A DNA stretch of 64,000 nucleotides from Streptococcus pseudopneumoniae (GTDB lineage Bacteria; Bacillota; Bacilli; Lactobacillales; Streptococcaceae). Made by a program: the position numbers and the translations under genes. Of the stretch, positions 54,378-63,697 are shown one piece after another. Location of the stretch: positions 43,323-107,322 of the forward strand of contig NZ_JUQX01000059.1 in the NCBI RefSeq assembly GCF_001074565.1. The letters are read 5' to 3'. The notes under the pieces are model-generated. The model was not told the origin of the DNA. It ran no database searches and was given only the letters and a program-made list of their open reading frames with translations. Position 1 is the first letter of the stretch, and each line of letters begins with the position of its first letter.

Positions 54378-57332
54378 ATGTCTATTGTATCTGAAAAATG
54401 GTTAAGTTTATTTAATAATATCGAAGATGATGAGCAGTTAGATGAATTTTTAAAGACTACCTCTGGAGATAGTCTACAAGATTGGGAAGAAAAATTTCTT
54501 CAGTACGAGCAGTGTGGAAAAGATTATATTGAGCGAGAGTTAGGAACAATCTTATATGATGAATATAACCCTCAGGAAAAGCTCAGAGTAAGTATTCATT
54601 GGCTAGATTTATTTAAACCAATTTGTTTTAAATACTTAGAGCGATTATCTAGCTTTTTAAATAAAACGCAATGTATAACCAATACAAATGAATTTATTCT
54701 AGATATTGAATCAGTATTTTTTGAAATTTGTATGAATATGAGCTATAGAACGGTTGTCTTAGAGATTAATGATTTAAGGAGAGCGTCTCGTTTAGAAGGT
54801 GAAGATAGTAAAAATAGATACAATTATTTTATCAATACTTTATTAAAGGACAGAGATTATATATTGGAGTTTTATAAAAAGTATCCCGTCTTGTTTGAGT
54901 TATTAGATAAGAAGATTTCTAACGTCTTAGACTATATTGAACAAATTATTCTCCATTTTGAAGAGAACCTAATTGACCTAGAAAGTTATTTTAATTATAA
55001 GAATTTAAAATTATCGAGTATTGATTTTAATGCTGGCGATACTCACTCTAATGGTAAGAGTGTTTGTATTCTTAAATTAAATACTAAGAAAAAGCTAGTT
55101 TACAAACCAAGAAATATGTTTATCGATGTTAATTTAAACTTATTCTCTAAAGAATTTGCTCATCGTTTTGGACTTTCAGAATTATTATTCGTCCCTAAAA
55201 CACTGAGTAAAGATTCTTATAGCTTTGTAGAGTTTATAGAAGAGAAAGAATGCAATTCACTTCAGGAGGTAGAAGCTTATTATACAAATATGGGAAAACT
55301 TTTAGCATTTTTACATATTTTTGGTGCTAAAGATTATCATGGTGAAAACATTTTAGCTTGTCAAGAACATCCTTATCTTATTGATAATGAGACGATATTG
55401 CATTTCAGTGAGCCTGTAAATATCACTTCAAATGCACAAAATATTTATAATTTTGTAACTAACTCAGTTTATAGTGTGGGAATATTACCAATGAACCTTT
55501 ATTCAGTAAATAATGACAAAGGAATGGAAATTGGAGCATTAAATTCAGGTGAAAGGCGAGAATCACCTTATTTATCCCATCAACTGGCTAATGTTGGGAC
55601 TGATGAAATTAGAATTGAAAAAGTATTTAAAATAGTCGGGGATTTCCCTAGCACAGTAAGATATAAAGGAAAAAACGTATCGTGTTCTAGTTACCTCAAC
55701 GAAGTTCAAAGAGGATTTGAAACTATTTACAAAATTGTTTTACAAAATAGAAATATAGTTTCTAGGATGATCGTTAAATATTTTGAAAATTGTGAGACGA
55801 GATATATTTATCGAAATACCAATATTTATGTACAATTTCTTGAAACAAGCCATCACCCAGAATTGTTAAAAAATAAATATGATTTTGAAATGTATTTGCT
55901 TCGTTTATTTGAATATGGTGATGTTGCTAATCTTTTTGATAATGTTATGATGAAAGATGAGGTTTGCCAGCTTAGAAAAGGTGATGTTCCAATATTTTAT
56001 GCGAATACAAGTAGCAATGAAATTCATAATGGACTAGGTCGATATATTTGTGCTTTAGACGGACATAGTATCGTTAATAAGGTTTTAAATAGAATAACTA
56101 GTTTATCAGATGATAATTTACTCAGACAAAAACGAATTATAAATATGGCTTTTATGGGGAGCGAGTTATTTCCAAAGAAATCTAGAGTATCTGAAGAACA
56201 CATGAATACTGAAACTATTACTTCAAAAATAATCAATCGGATTTCATCAGCTAAATTTAAATTTAATAATGAGACTAGTTGGTTAGCGATGGTGGCTATG
56301 AATAAAAGCTATGAGATATATCCAATGGATTGTAGTCTATACAGTGGAACTTCTGGTATGATTTTGGGGATAACAAGCATAGATGATACTAGATTACGGA
56401 CGCTTTTACCTGGGGTTATCAATTATACCAATAACTATATAAAAGAATTACAAGGGAATTTCCCTGTACACCAGTTAGGTGCTTTTACTGGTGTATATGG
56501 ATACTTATATACATTGTGTGTGTTGAGAGAAGAAGGTACTCTATTTGATGAAGATATCGAAGAGATTATATATGAAACATTGTCATCAACATTTAGACAT
56601 CTACGAAATATTGATAATTTAGATATAATAGGTGGTTTAGCAGGAATTTTAGGAGTATTGATAAAAATCCAGAAAACAATGCTCGATAGTTCTCGGGTAA
56701 CTGAGTTGACTCAGAATTTGTCTGAAGGTATAGTTCAAAAAATACTAGAAAAATATAAAAAAGATGGCTTTTGGATTGAAAATGATCCTGGATATGCTCA
56801 TGGTAATTATGGCATTATTACGCAACTTTATAGATATTCTTTATCTAACACATGCAAATCTGATGTAAAAACTTCCATTATTTCTTGTATAAAAGAATAT
56901 CTTGACAAAGAGCGTTCGTTACTATGTGGAAAAAAAGGTTTTCCTTTAAGAAAAAATGCCAAGTATTATTCATGGTGTAATGGTATTGTGGGAATCGTTA
57001 ATGCTAAGAACTATTTAGAAACTAATGAATTTCCTGACAAATTTTTAAAGACCGAAGTTCAAGATTATTCCAATAAAATTTTAAATCAAGATCCTACTTT
57101 AGATAATTCAATCTGTCATGGAAGTATCGGGAACCTAGTCATTTTAGATTCTATTTTAGGCTATTCTGTTGATATAGAAAATAGAATAGCTACTGAAAGT
57201 ATCTCATATCTTTGGGATAAAGAAACTTATGAATGTGATGATTGGGGGATTTTGACAGGAGAAATGGGAATATTGATGGCTAATGATAGAAAAAGTAGGA
57301 CTAGATTAAATGATATACTACTTTTAAATTAA
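54378..57332 (+). CDS. pldM: Class II lanthionine synthetase LanM
   Basis: 984 residues from ATG 54378 (AAGGAGGAG upstream); a longer frame from 54309 begins inside the promoter box. The N-terminal dehydratase domain has a lipid-kinase-like fold, with LVYKPRN and KDYHGEN plus LIDNE motifs, and phosphorylates and eliminates Ser/Thr. The C-terminal cyclase domain has zinc ligands Cys867 (WCNG), Cys913 and His914 (CHG). It makes lanthionines in all four precursors. The gene is visibly more AT-rich than the ICE backbone. Next gene follows within 12 bases. Confidence 0.94.
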   Translation: MSIVSEKWLSLFNNIEDDEQLDEFLKTTSGDSLQDWEEKFLQYEQCGKDYIERELGTILYDEYNPQEKLRVSIHWLDLFKPICFKYLERLSSFLNKTQCITNTNEFILDIESVFFEICMNMSYRTVVLEINDLRRASRLEGEDSKNRYNYFINTLLKDRDYILEFYKKYPVLFELLDKKISNVLDYIEQIILHFEENLIDLESYFNYKNLKLSSIDFNAGDTHSNGKSVCILKLNTKKKLVYKPRNMFIDVNLNLFSKEFAHRFGLSELLFVPKTLSKDSYSFVEFIEEKECNSLQEVEAYYTNMGKLLAFLHIFGAKDYHGENILACQEHPYLIDNETILHFSEPVNITSNAQNIYNFVTNSVYSVGILPMNLYSVNNDKGMEIGALNSGERRESPYLSHQLANVGTDEIRIEKVFKIVGDFPSTVRYKGKNVSCSSYLNEVQRGFETIYKIVLQNRNIVSRMIVKYFENCETRYIYRNTNIYVQFLETSHHPELLKNKYDFEMYLLRLFEYGDVANLFDNVMMKDEVCQLRKGDVPIFYANTSSNEIHNGLGRYICALDGHSIVNKVLNRITSLSDDNLLRQKRIINMAFMGSELFPKKSRVSEEHMNTETITSKIINRISSAKFKFNNETSWLAMVAMNKSYEIYPMDCSLYSGTSGMILGITSIDDTRLRTLLPGVINYTNNYIKELQGNFPVHQLGAFTGVYGYLYTLCVLREEGTLFDEDIEEIIYETLSSTFRHLRNIDNLDIIGGLAGILGVLIKIQKTMLDSSRVTELTQNLSEGIVQKILEKYKKDGFWIENDPGYAHGNYGIITQLYRYSLSNTCKSDVKTSIISCIKEYLDKERSLLCGKKGFPLRKNAKYYSWCNGIVGIVNAKNYLETNEFPDKFLKTEVQDYSNKILNQDPTLDNSICHGSIGNLVILDSILGYSVDIENRIATESISYLWDKETYECDDWGILTGEMGILMANDRKSRTRLNDILLLN

Positions 57333-57344
57333 TGGGGGTTAGAT

Positions 57345-59468
57345 ATGAAAAGAAACATCCCGTTTATCGAACAACACCAAAAAACAGAGTGTGGATTATG
57401 CTGTGTTGCGATGGTGTCAAGTTATTATAATCACGAAATTTCCGTTAAAGATCTGAGAAATCTAAAAGAAACAGGGAGGGATGGAACTAGTTTTCAAAAT
57501 TTAATTGAACTGTTAGAAAATATGGGATTTAAAGTGAAATCATTCCGTTTTCCAAAAGATAGACCAGATGTATATAAACAGATAAAAGTTCCAGCCATTG
57601 CATTGTGGGAGAGTAAGCATTTTGTTGTTGTAGAAAAAGTAACTTCTAAATTTGTTTGGGTAATTGATCCTGAACTCGGAAAACTAAGATATGATTTAAA
57701 TGAGTTCTCAGCCGGTTTCTCAGAATTTTTAATTAGTATTTCTAGTAGTGATAGAGTAATAAAACAAAAATCAAAAGAGAATTACGGAGAGATTTATGCG
57801 CAACTTTGGCAATCTTGGCATTATTTTGTACCTCTGTTATTTCTAACTTTTGTAAGTTATGCGGTTAGCTTTATTCTGCCTATATGGACGCAACAGCTAT
57901 TAAATCAAGCCACAGGTGGCAATCAGTTTAATCCAGCAATTTTAGCGCTCAATTTTATTATTTTTACATTACTATACTTTATTATAATGCTCGGTCAGAG
58001 ATATCTTTCTATTAATCTGACAAACGATATAGATAAAAGACTGAATAATAGTGTAATTGGTCGTTTGTTTCAATTACCATATAAATTTTTCTCTACTAGA
58101 AGTAGTGGTGATTTAATTTATTCTATAAATGGTTTGGGTAGAATTCGGCAATTATTTACAAATCAGGTTGTACTAGGAATATTAGATATTGGTTTTGTAA
58201 TTTGTATTTTGTTTTACTTTCTATATATTGATTTTTTCGTGGCGATTATCGCTCTTATGTTAGTGGTAGTAAATTTGTTGTTGCTTCTATTGACTAGAAA
58301 AAATTTGGAACAAAAAAGTAAATCTTTTGTGATAGCTCAGAATGATCTCCAAAATAAACAAATCGAAATGATTTATTCTATGATGGGAATAAAAATGGAA
58401 GGATTTGAAGTTCGAACGTTTAAACAATGGAAAGGTTATTTAGATAAGTATCTTTATAGATATAGAGCTAGTGAATTGTTCTCAAGTGTTGTTAATTCGT
58501 TATTTTCAATTATCACTTTTATATCTCCATTTATCCTATTATTTATTATGTTGTTGCCAGATAATCATTTAGGTAATAAGTTAGGTGGGATTTTTGCAGT
58601 ATATTCTTTGTCATCTCTATTATTTGGTAAGATTAATAGTATTTTTGATACAATTGTAGCATTCTACAATAGCAAAACATTTTTATCTCGGATTTTAGAG
58701 ATTTTAGGTGAAGAAACTGAGATAAATGGTGTAGTGAAACACGACTTAAATGGGGAAATCACACTTAAAAATGTTTCATTTTCATATACTAGAGATAGTA
58801 AAAAAGTACTTTCTAATGTGTCTATTGAAATAAAGAAGGGTGAGAAGGTAGCAATTGTTGGCTCTTCTGGGTCAGGTAAAAGTACACTTTCCAAATTATT
58901 AATAGGTTTATTTCCAGCCTCGTCAGGTAGTATTTTATTTGATGACTTAGATTATAATTTGTTGGATAAACAGTATCTTCGTCAACAAATTGGCATTGTC
59001 CCACAAGACATGACTTTATTTAATAAAACCATATATGAGAATATTGCTGGAGATATCTCAGTCTCAGAGGAAGAAATGACAAAAATTTGTAAGTTAGTTA
59101 ATATCCATGATGAAATTATGGAAATGCCCATGGGGTATAATACTTTAGTTTCAGAAATGGGAATGAATCTGTCAGGAGGGCAACGTCAGAGAATTATTTT
59201 AGCAAGAGCGCTAGTTAAGAAACCCAAAATAATACTTTTAGATGAAGCCACAAGTTATCTAGATAATGTTAATGAAAAAGAGATTATGCAGAAATTTAAA
59301 GAACAAAATATTACAATTATTGTTATTGCACATCGACTTTCTACCATTATCGATTCTAACCAGATTTTTGTAATGGATAAAGGAGAAATTGTAGAACAAG
59401 GAAGTCATACAGAACTATTGAATATGAAAAATGGTTTGTATAAAAAACTTTATCAGACGGATTACTAA
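57345..59468 (+). CDS. pldT: LanT: C39 peptidase-ABC exporter
   Basis: 707 residues. N-terminal C39 peptidase with Cys16 in the QKTECGLCC motif, His92 and Asp108; six membrane helices at about 155-435; nucleotide-binding domain with GSSGSGKST, LSGGQRQRIILARA and IILLDEATSYLD. It removes the leader and exports the modified peptides. GGGGG-type site precedes ATG. Precursors without a classical GG suggest that this peptidase tolerates GS or AA before Gly. Confidence 0.94.
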   Translation: MKRNIPFIEQHQKTECGLCCVAMVSSYYNHEISVKDLRNLKETGRDGTSFQNLIELLENMGFKVKSFRFPKDRPDVYKQIKVPAIALWESKHFVVVEKVTSKFVWVIDPELGKLRYDLNEFSAGFSEFLISISSSDRVIKQKSKENYGEIYAQLWQSWHYFVPLLFLTFVSYAVSFILPIWTQQLLNQATGGNQFNPAILALNFIIFTLLYFIIMLGQRYLSINLTNDIDKRLNNSVIGRLFQLPYKFFSTRSSGDLIYSINGLGRIRQLFTNQVVLGILDIGFVICILFYFLYIDFFVAIIALMLVVVNLLLLLLTRKNLEQKSKSFVIAQNDLQNKQIEMIYSMMGIKMEGFEVRTFKQWKGYLDKYLYRYRASELFSSVVNSLFSIITFISPFILLFIMLLPDNHLGNKLGGIFAVYSLSSLLFGKINSIFDTIVAFYNSKTFLSRILEILGEETEINGVVKHDLNGEITLKNVSFSYTRDSKKVLSNVSIEIKKGEKVAIVGSSGSGKSTLSKLLIGLFPASSGSILFDDLDYNLLDKQYLRQQIGIVPQDMTLFNKTIYENIAGDISVSEEEMTKICKLVNIHDEIMEMPMGYNTLVSEMGMNLSGGQRQRIILARALVKKPKIILLDEATSYLDNVNEKEIMQKFKEQNITIIVIAHRLSTIIDSNQIFVMDKGEIVEQGSHTELLNMKNGLYKKLYQTDY

Positions 59469-59485
59469 ATTTGTAATATATATTG

Positions 59486-59507
59486 GCCACCTTCGGGTGG
59501 CATTTTT
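59486..59507 (+). terminator. Terminator at the right end of the lantibiotic cargo
   Basis: GCCACC, TTCG loop, GGTGGC, then ATTTTT. Confidence 0.93.
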
Positions 59508-59513
59508 ACTTCT

Positions 59514-59546
59514 GTGATACTTTTTTCAAGATTTATCTGCTATTCT
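59514..59546 (+). promoter_or_regulatory. ICE promoter with shared upstream box (copy 3)
   Basis: GTGATA (59514-59519), CTTT, TTTCAA (59524-59529), 11 bases, TATTCT (59541-59546) with an extended -10 TGC. Agrees with the copy at 40274 in 25 of 33 positions and sits right after a terminator as that one does. Confidence 0.65.
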
Positions 59547-59577
59547 TGACCTAGTTTTTATAGAAAGAAGGTCTAAG

Positions 59578-60219
59578 ATGTTAAATAAAGTCAAAACTAA
59601 AGCCTTAATTAGTGTTGGAGCAGTGGCTGCAACTAGCTTTATTCTCATGATGGGATATACTGTTGGTCAACACTCGACTGCTAAACAAAGTCGTAAAGAG
59701 ATTGAATTGGCTGCAGCTAAACTTGTAGAGGACAAACAAGCAGAAGATAAGGCAAGTATTTTGTCATCAGATACTGTAAAAGAATTTTTGACACAGTACT
59801 ATACGAAAGAAAAACTAGGAGAAAATAATACACGTATTCAACCTTATATGACTGAATCGGCTTATTCTCAAGAATTGACAAGTCAAAATGATGCCATGAA
59901 CCAAGTGTATAAGGACTATATTTTGGATTATCATTTTGAAAAAGCTGATATCTTTGTCAATCAGACTACGAATCAAGCCATTGCCATGGTGTCTTATAAT
60001 GTAACCTATGTATCTGATTTAAAGAATGCCAACCAATCAAAGACAAACCAAACAGAAACTAGAACTGTTAAGTTGTCTTATTCTAAACTACCTGGTAAGT
60101 TATTAGTCAATCAAGTACAGGTTTGGAAATCTGGGTTAGATGATTTAGATAAGGCAATTCCTAAAACTTTAGAAGAATCATCATCAGTTCCATCACTACC
60201 AAATACTACGACAAAATGA
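59578..60219 (+). CDS. Membrane-anchored ICE protein, VirB8-like candidate
   Basis: 213 residues: one N-terminal helix (about 9-28) then a helical and strand-rich extracellular domain with TESAYSQEL and a Ser/Pro/Thr tail. The size and topology (short cytoplasmic part, one helix, NTF2-like domain) would suit a VirB8/TcpC-type channel component. No confident domain match by eye. First gene of the last backbone operon here. Confidence 0.6.
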   Translation: MLNKVKTKALISVGAVAATSFILMMGYTVGQHSTAKQSRKEIELAAAKLVEDKQAEDKASILSSDTVKEFLTQYYTKEKLGENNTRIQPYMTESAYSQELTSQNDAMNQVYKDYILDYHFEKADIFVNQTTNQAIAMVSYNVTYVSDLKNANQSKTNQTETRTVKLSYSKLPGKLLVNQVQVWKSGLDDLDKAIPKTLEESSSVPSLPNTTTK

Positions 60220-60228
60220 TGATATTAC

Positions 60229-61314
60229 ATGGAAATAGAAGAATGTAAGCAAATTTCAATTCTTGATGTAGCAAGTCGTTTAGGTATCTCCTTTAAACAA
60301 GTTTCTAGCAGTGTCTATGAACATCCTGAACACGATTCATTCCGGATTTTTTCGAATACCAATACTTTTAAATGGTTTTCAAGAGATATTCAAGGTGATG
60401 TCATTGATTTTGTTCGACTTGTTAAGAGAATTTCTTTTAAAGAAGCTCTAGCTTTTCTTTCTGAAGAACCTTTTCAAAAAGAAGCTGGTCAAGAAAAAAG
60501 AGAGAGACCATTTTATTATCCTTTAAAGAGAATAGAAGATTCTAACTGTAGTCTGGCCAGATATTACTTAACAGAATGTAGGGGAATTTCAGAAGAAATC
60601 ATACAAAAGATGATTCAACAAGGTTTGATAGCAGAAGCTATGTGGAAAACAAATGAAACAGTTGAACCTGTTATTGTTTTTAAAAGTTTTGATCATCGTC
60701 ACAAACTGCAGGCAGCAAGCTTACAAGGGATTTATAAGAATCATTCTCTTCCAAGAGAGAGGTTGAAAACGATTCTAAAAGGAAGCCATGGACATGTTGG
60801 AATATCCTTTGATATTGGTAAACCAAATAGACTGGTCTTTTGTGAATCGTTCGTCGACTTGATGAGCTATTACGAACTTCATCAACAAAATCTATCTGAT
60901 GTTCGTTTGGTATCTATGGAAGGATTAAAAAGGTCTGTTGTCGCTTATCAAACTTTACGACTGATAGCTGAAGAAAATCAGAAGTTGGAATTTTTAGATA
61001 CAGTAATACCTTCAAAGTTATTGCCTTTGTTCAATACAATTCGTGATACCACTACCTATTTTGATAATCATCCTGATTTATTGACACTGGCGGTAGATTG
61101 TGATGATGCAGGTAAAGATTTTTCTGATAAGTTATCTAGATCAGGTTTTCCTGTTTTACTGGATTTGCCTGATAATGAATCTGGGAAAGAAAAAATAGAC
61201 TGGAATGATGTCCTTAGAGAAAAGAAATCAGATTTACAATTGATGATCGAGACTGCAAAAGAGACATTTGGAAATCCACCAGTAAGACAAACCTCTCAAT
61301 GTTTAGAATTGTGA
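60229..61314 (+). CDS. Primase-like Toprim protein (DUF3991 type)
   Basis: 361 residues. The N-terminal part resembles the CHC2 zinc-finger primase region (EHDSFRIFSNTNTFKWFS then GDVIDFV) but lacks the cysteines of CHC2. A Toprim domain follows with the glutamate in FCESFVDLMSY at about 204-214 and VDCDDAGKDF at about 287. Such proteins of ICEs and plasmids are called DUF3991/Toprim and are thought to prime or process DNA during transfer. Confidence 0.8.
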   Translation: MEIEECKQISILDVASRLGISFKQVSSSVYEHPEHDSFRIFSNTNTFKWFSRDIQGDVIDFVRLVKRISFKEALAFLSEEPFQKEAGQEKRERPFYYPLKRIEDSNCSLARYYLTECRGISEEIIQKMIQQGLIAEAMWKTNETVEPVIVFKSFDHRHKLQAASLQGIYKNHSLPRERLKTILKGSHGHVGISFDIGKPNRLVFCESFVDLMSYYELHQQNLSDVRLVSMEGLKRSVVAYQTLRLIAEENQKLEFLDTVIPSKLLPLFNTIRDTTTYFDNHPDLLTLAVDCDDAGKDFSDKLSRSGFPVLLDLPDNESGKEKIDWNDVLREKKSDLQLMIETAKETFGNPPVRQTSQCLEL

Positions 61315-61364
61315 TAACAAAATCAAGATGTTCTAGCTAAAATTAGTATGAAGGAGGATCGTAT

Positions 61365-61598
61365 ATGACCATAATTGAACGCTTAGAAGAAAAGGTCACT
61401 AGGCAAGAAAGTAAGGTAGCAAGAGAGACAGAAAAACTCGCTGCTTACAAAGAACAACTGGAGACAGCGATGTTTGCGACGTTCAAAAGGCGTCAAAGCA
61501 TCAGTCACATGAGTTTTGAAGAAGCTCTTGACCATGCCTTTGGTAAAGAAAGACAATTCGATGATTCTGAATTTAGAAAGGATGAAATGAGTGAATGA
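61365..61598 (+). CDS. Small coiled-coil ICE protein
   Basis: 77 residues, basic and highly helical (residues 1-40 are heptad-like). AAGGAGGATCGT precedes ATG, and the stop overlaps the next gene by 4 bases. No recognised domain. Confidence 0.65.
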   Translation: MTIIERLEEKVTRQESKVARETEKLAAYKEQLETAMFATFKRRQSISHMSFEEALDHAFGKERQFDDSEFRKDEMSE

Positions 61599-61978
61599 CA
61601 AAAGATTGGAATTTTAATCAACCATTAGAAAGTAAATCAGAAAATCAAGGGGATTCAGATAAAATTGCGGCCTTATTTGGAAATCATCAAGGAGGTAATG
61701 ATGTAAATTATGAAGCAGCTTTTCAAAAGCGAAAACAAGCACCTGTGACGGAATCAAATTCTAGTTCTAAACCCAAAGTTACAGAGGTTAGAACAGGAAA
61801 AGAGACAGATATCACTAAAAGTTATCAGCAACATCTTAAAAGACTTATTGCGGATAACAATAGCGATATTCAAAGTAGTCAAAAGAAAATTGAAGAGCTA
61901 CATACGTTGATCGACACAAAGAATAAAGATAATAAGAAATTGCAGTCCATTTATGATGCGATTTCCGAATTACATTAA
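61595..61978 (+). CDS. ICE protein of unknown function
   Basis: 127 residues; disordered polar N-terminal half, C-terminal coiled coil (about 80-125). Coupled to the preceding gene by ATGA overlap and followed by a terminator. No domain recognised. Confidence 0.65.
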   Translation: MTKDWNFNQPLESKSENQGDSDKIAALFGNHQGGNDVNYEAAFQKRKQAPVTESNSSSKPKVTEVRTGKETDITKSYQQHLKRLIADNNSDIQSSQKKIEELHTLIDTKNKDNKKLQSIYDAISELH

Positions 61979-62003
61979 GCAGTCCTGATAGGCTGCTTTT
62001 TTT
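61978..62003 (+). terminator. Terminator of the primase operon
   Basis: AGCAG ... CTGCT stem with a CC/GG extension and a bulged T, followed by TTTTTTT. Confidence 0.75.
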
Positions 62004-62015
62004 GAGAGGTTATAG

Positions 62016-62288
62016 ATGTTTACAAAATTTTTTAAGAAAAATCAAGACAATGCTGATATATTTAAGAAGCTAATTCATCGACTATCTGATATGTCTGTCC
62101 AAGATCTTGAAAAAATAGATCGACTGTTAGATATCATTTTCACTCCAGATCAAGAATCAGAACAACTAAAAACAGAAGCAACTTTCAGAGAAGAAACTTT
62201 GGACGACACATTAAAGGAAGCTAAGAACCAACTTCATAAGGAACAATTGGAGAAGAATTTAGAGATATTTAGGAAAAACAGTCAATAA
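62016..62288 (+). CDS. Small helical ICE protein
   Basis: 90 residues, very charged. Starts 7 bases after GAGAGG, downstream of a terminator. It ends just before the terminator of the following space. No function recognised. Confidence 0.6.
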   Translation: MFTKFFKKNQDNADIFKKLIHRLSDMSVQDLEKIDRLLDIIFTPDQESEQLKTEATFREETLDDTLKEAKNQLHKEQLEKNLEIFRKNSQ

Positions 62289-62289
62289 C

Positions 62290-62316
62290 GCACCAAAAAT
62301 GGTGCATTTATTTTTT
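62290..62316 (+). terminator. Terminator before pezAT
   Basis: GCACCA (62290-62295) and TGGTGC (62300-62305), loop AAAA, then a T-rich run. Confidence 0.85.
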
Positions 62317-62321
62317 CTAAA

Positions 62322-62330
62322 TGTTATAAT
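62322..62330 (+). promoter_or_regulatory. pezAT promoter (extended -10)
   Basis: TGTTATAAT, with TATAAT at 62325-62330, 28 bases before pezA. No clear -35. The region is where PezA and PezAT would bind for autoregulation. Confidence 0.65.
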
Positions 62331-62357
62331 AGTGGTATCAAATAAAAGGAGTTTGCC

Positions 62358-62834
62358 ATGATTGGAAAGAACATAAAATCCTTACGTAAATCACATGACT
62401 TAACACAACCTGAATTTGCCCGAATTATAGGAATTTCTCGAAATAGTTTGAGTCGTTATGAAAATGGCTCTAGTTCAGTCTCTACTGAACTAATAGATAT
62501 CATCTGCCAGAAGTTTAATGTATCTTATGTCGATATTGTAGGAGAAGATAAAATGCTCAATCCTGTTGAAGATTATGAATTGACTTTAAAAATTGAAATT
62601 GTGAAAGAAAGAGGTGCTATTCTATTATCTCGACTCTATCGTTATCAAGATAGTCAGGGAATTAGAGTTCATGATGAATCTAATCCTTGGGTTTTAATGA
62701 GTGATGATCTATCTGACTTGATTAATACGAATATCTATTTAGTAGAAGCTTTTGATGAAATAGAGAGATATAGCGGCTATTTGGATGGAATTGAACGTAT
62801 GTTAGAGATATCTGAAAAACGGATGGCAGCCTAA
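62358..62834 (+). CDS. pezA: Antitoxin/repressor PezA
   Basis: 158 residues, the standard size. N-terminal helix-turn-helix (about residues 1-66, LRKSHDLTQPEFARIIGISRNSLSRYENG) and a C-terminal helical part that blocks PezT. AAAGGAG precedes ATG. It overlaps pezT by one base (TAATG). Related systems on PPI-1 of pneumococcus and S. suis islands (SezAT) stabilise islands. Confidence 0.94.
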   Translation: MIGKNIKSLRKSHDLTQPEFARIIGISRNSLSRYENGSSSVSTELIDIICQKFNVSYVDIVGEDKMLNPVEDYELTLKIEIVKERGAILLSRLYRYQDSQGIRVHDESNPWVLMSDDLSDLINTNIYLVEAFDEIERYSGYLDGIERMLEISEKRMAA

Positions 62835-63604
62835 TGGGAATCCAAGATTATACCGATAGTCAATTTAAACAGGCTTTAGCAAGGAACATTCGCTCACTGA
62901 CAAGAGGAAAAAAGTCCAGTAAGCAACCTATAGCGATTTTACTTGGAGGGCAAAGTGGTGCTGGTAAGACTACAATTCATCGTATTAAACAGAAAGAATT
63001 TCAAGGAAATATTGTTATCATAGATGGCGATAGTTTTCGTTCTCAGCATCCACACTATTTAGAACTGCAGCAAGAATATGGCAAAGATAGTGTTGAATAC
63101 ACCAAAGATTTTGCAGGGAAAATGGTAGAGTCTTTAGTAACTGAATTGAGTCATTTGGGATACAATCTTTTGATAGAGGGAACTTTACGAACAATTGATG
63201 TTCCAAAGGAAACAGCACAACACTTGAAAAGTAAGGGATATGAAGTACAATTAGCCATAATCGCAACAAAGCCCGAATTGTCCTATCTGAGCACCCTTAT
63301 CCGATACGAAGAATTGTACGCTATCAATCCAAATCAAGCACGCGCAACTCCAAAAGAACATCATGATTTCATTGTAAATCATCTAGTTGATAATACACGA
63401 CAATTGGAAGAACTAGCTATCTTTGAAAGAATTCAAATTTATCAACGAGATAGAAGTTGTGTATATGATTCAAAAGAAAATACAGCTTCAGCAGCAACCG
63501 TTCTTCATGATCTACTATTTGGAGAATGGAATCAAGTAGAGAAAGAGATGCTTAAATCAGGAGAAGAAAGATTGAAAGATTTAACGAATCGAAATGATTG
63601 TTAG
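62834..63604 (+). CDS. pezT: Zeta-type toxin PezT
   Basis: 256 residues. Walker A GGQSGAGKTT (Lys45), the catalytic aspartate region IIDGDSFRSQHP with Asp66, and EGTLRT further on match PezT, which phosphorylates UDP-N-acetylglucosamine and blocks peptidoglycan synthesis when unleashed. All motifs are intact, so it should be active. Only the last few residues differ from the usual C-terminus (LKDLTNRNDC). Confidence 0.94.
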   Translation: MGIQDYTDSQFKQALARNIRSLTRGKKSSKQPIAILLGGQSGAGKTTIHRIKQKEFQGNIVIIDGDSFRSQHPHYLELQQEYGKDSVEYTKDFAGKMVESLVTELSHLGYNLLIEGTLRTIDVPKETAQHLKSKGYEVQLAIIATKPELSYLSTLIRYEELYAINPNQARATPKEHHDFIVNHLVDNTRQLEELAIFERIQIYQRDRSCVYDSKENTASAATVLHDLLFGEWNQVEKEMLKSGEERLKDLTNRNDC

Positions 63605-63697
63605 ATCATGAGTTTTAAAATATAGTCTACTTATAAGTTTTGTTAGTTTTTGAGCTGGGCGAAAAGTTTTTAAAATCAAAAAAACGCATAGTTGTAT

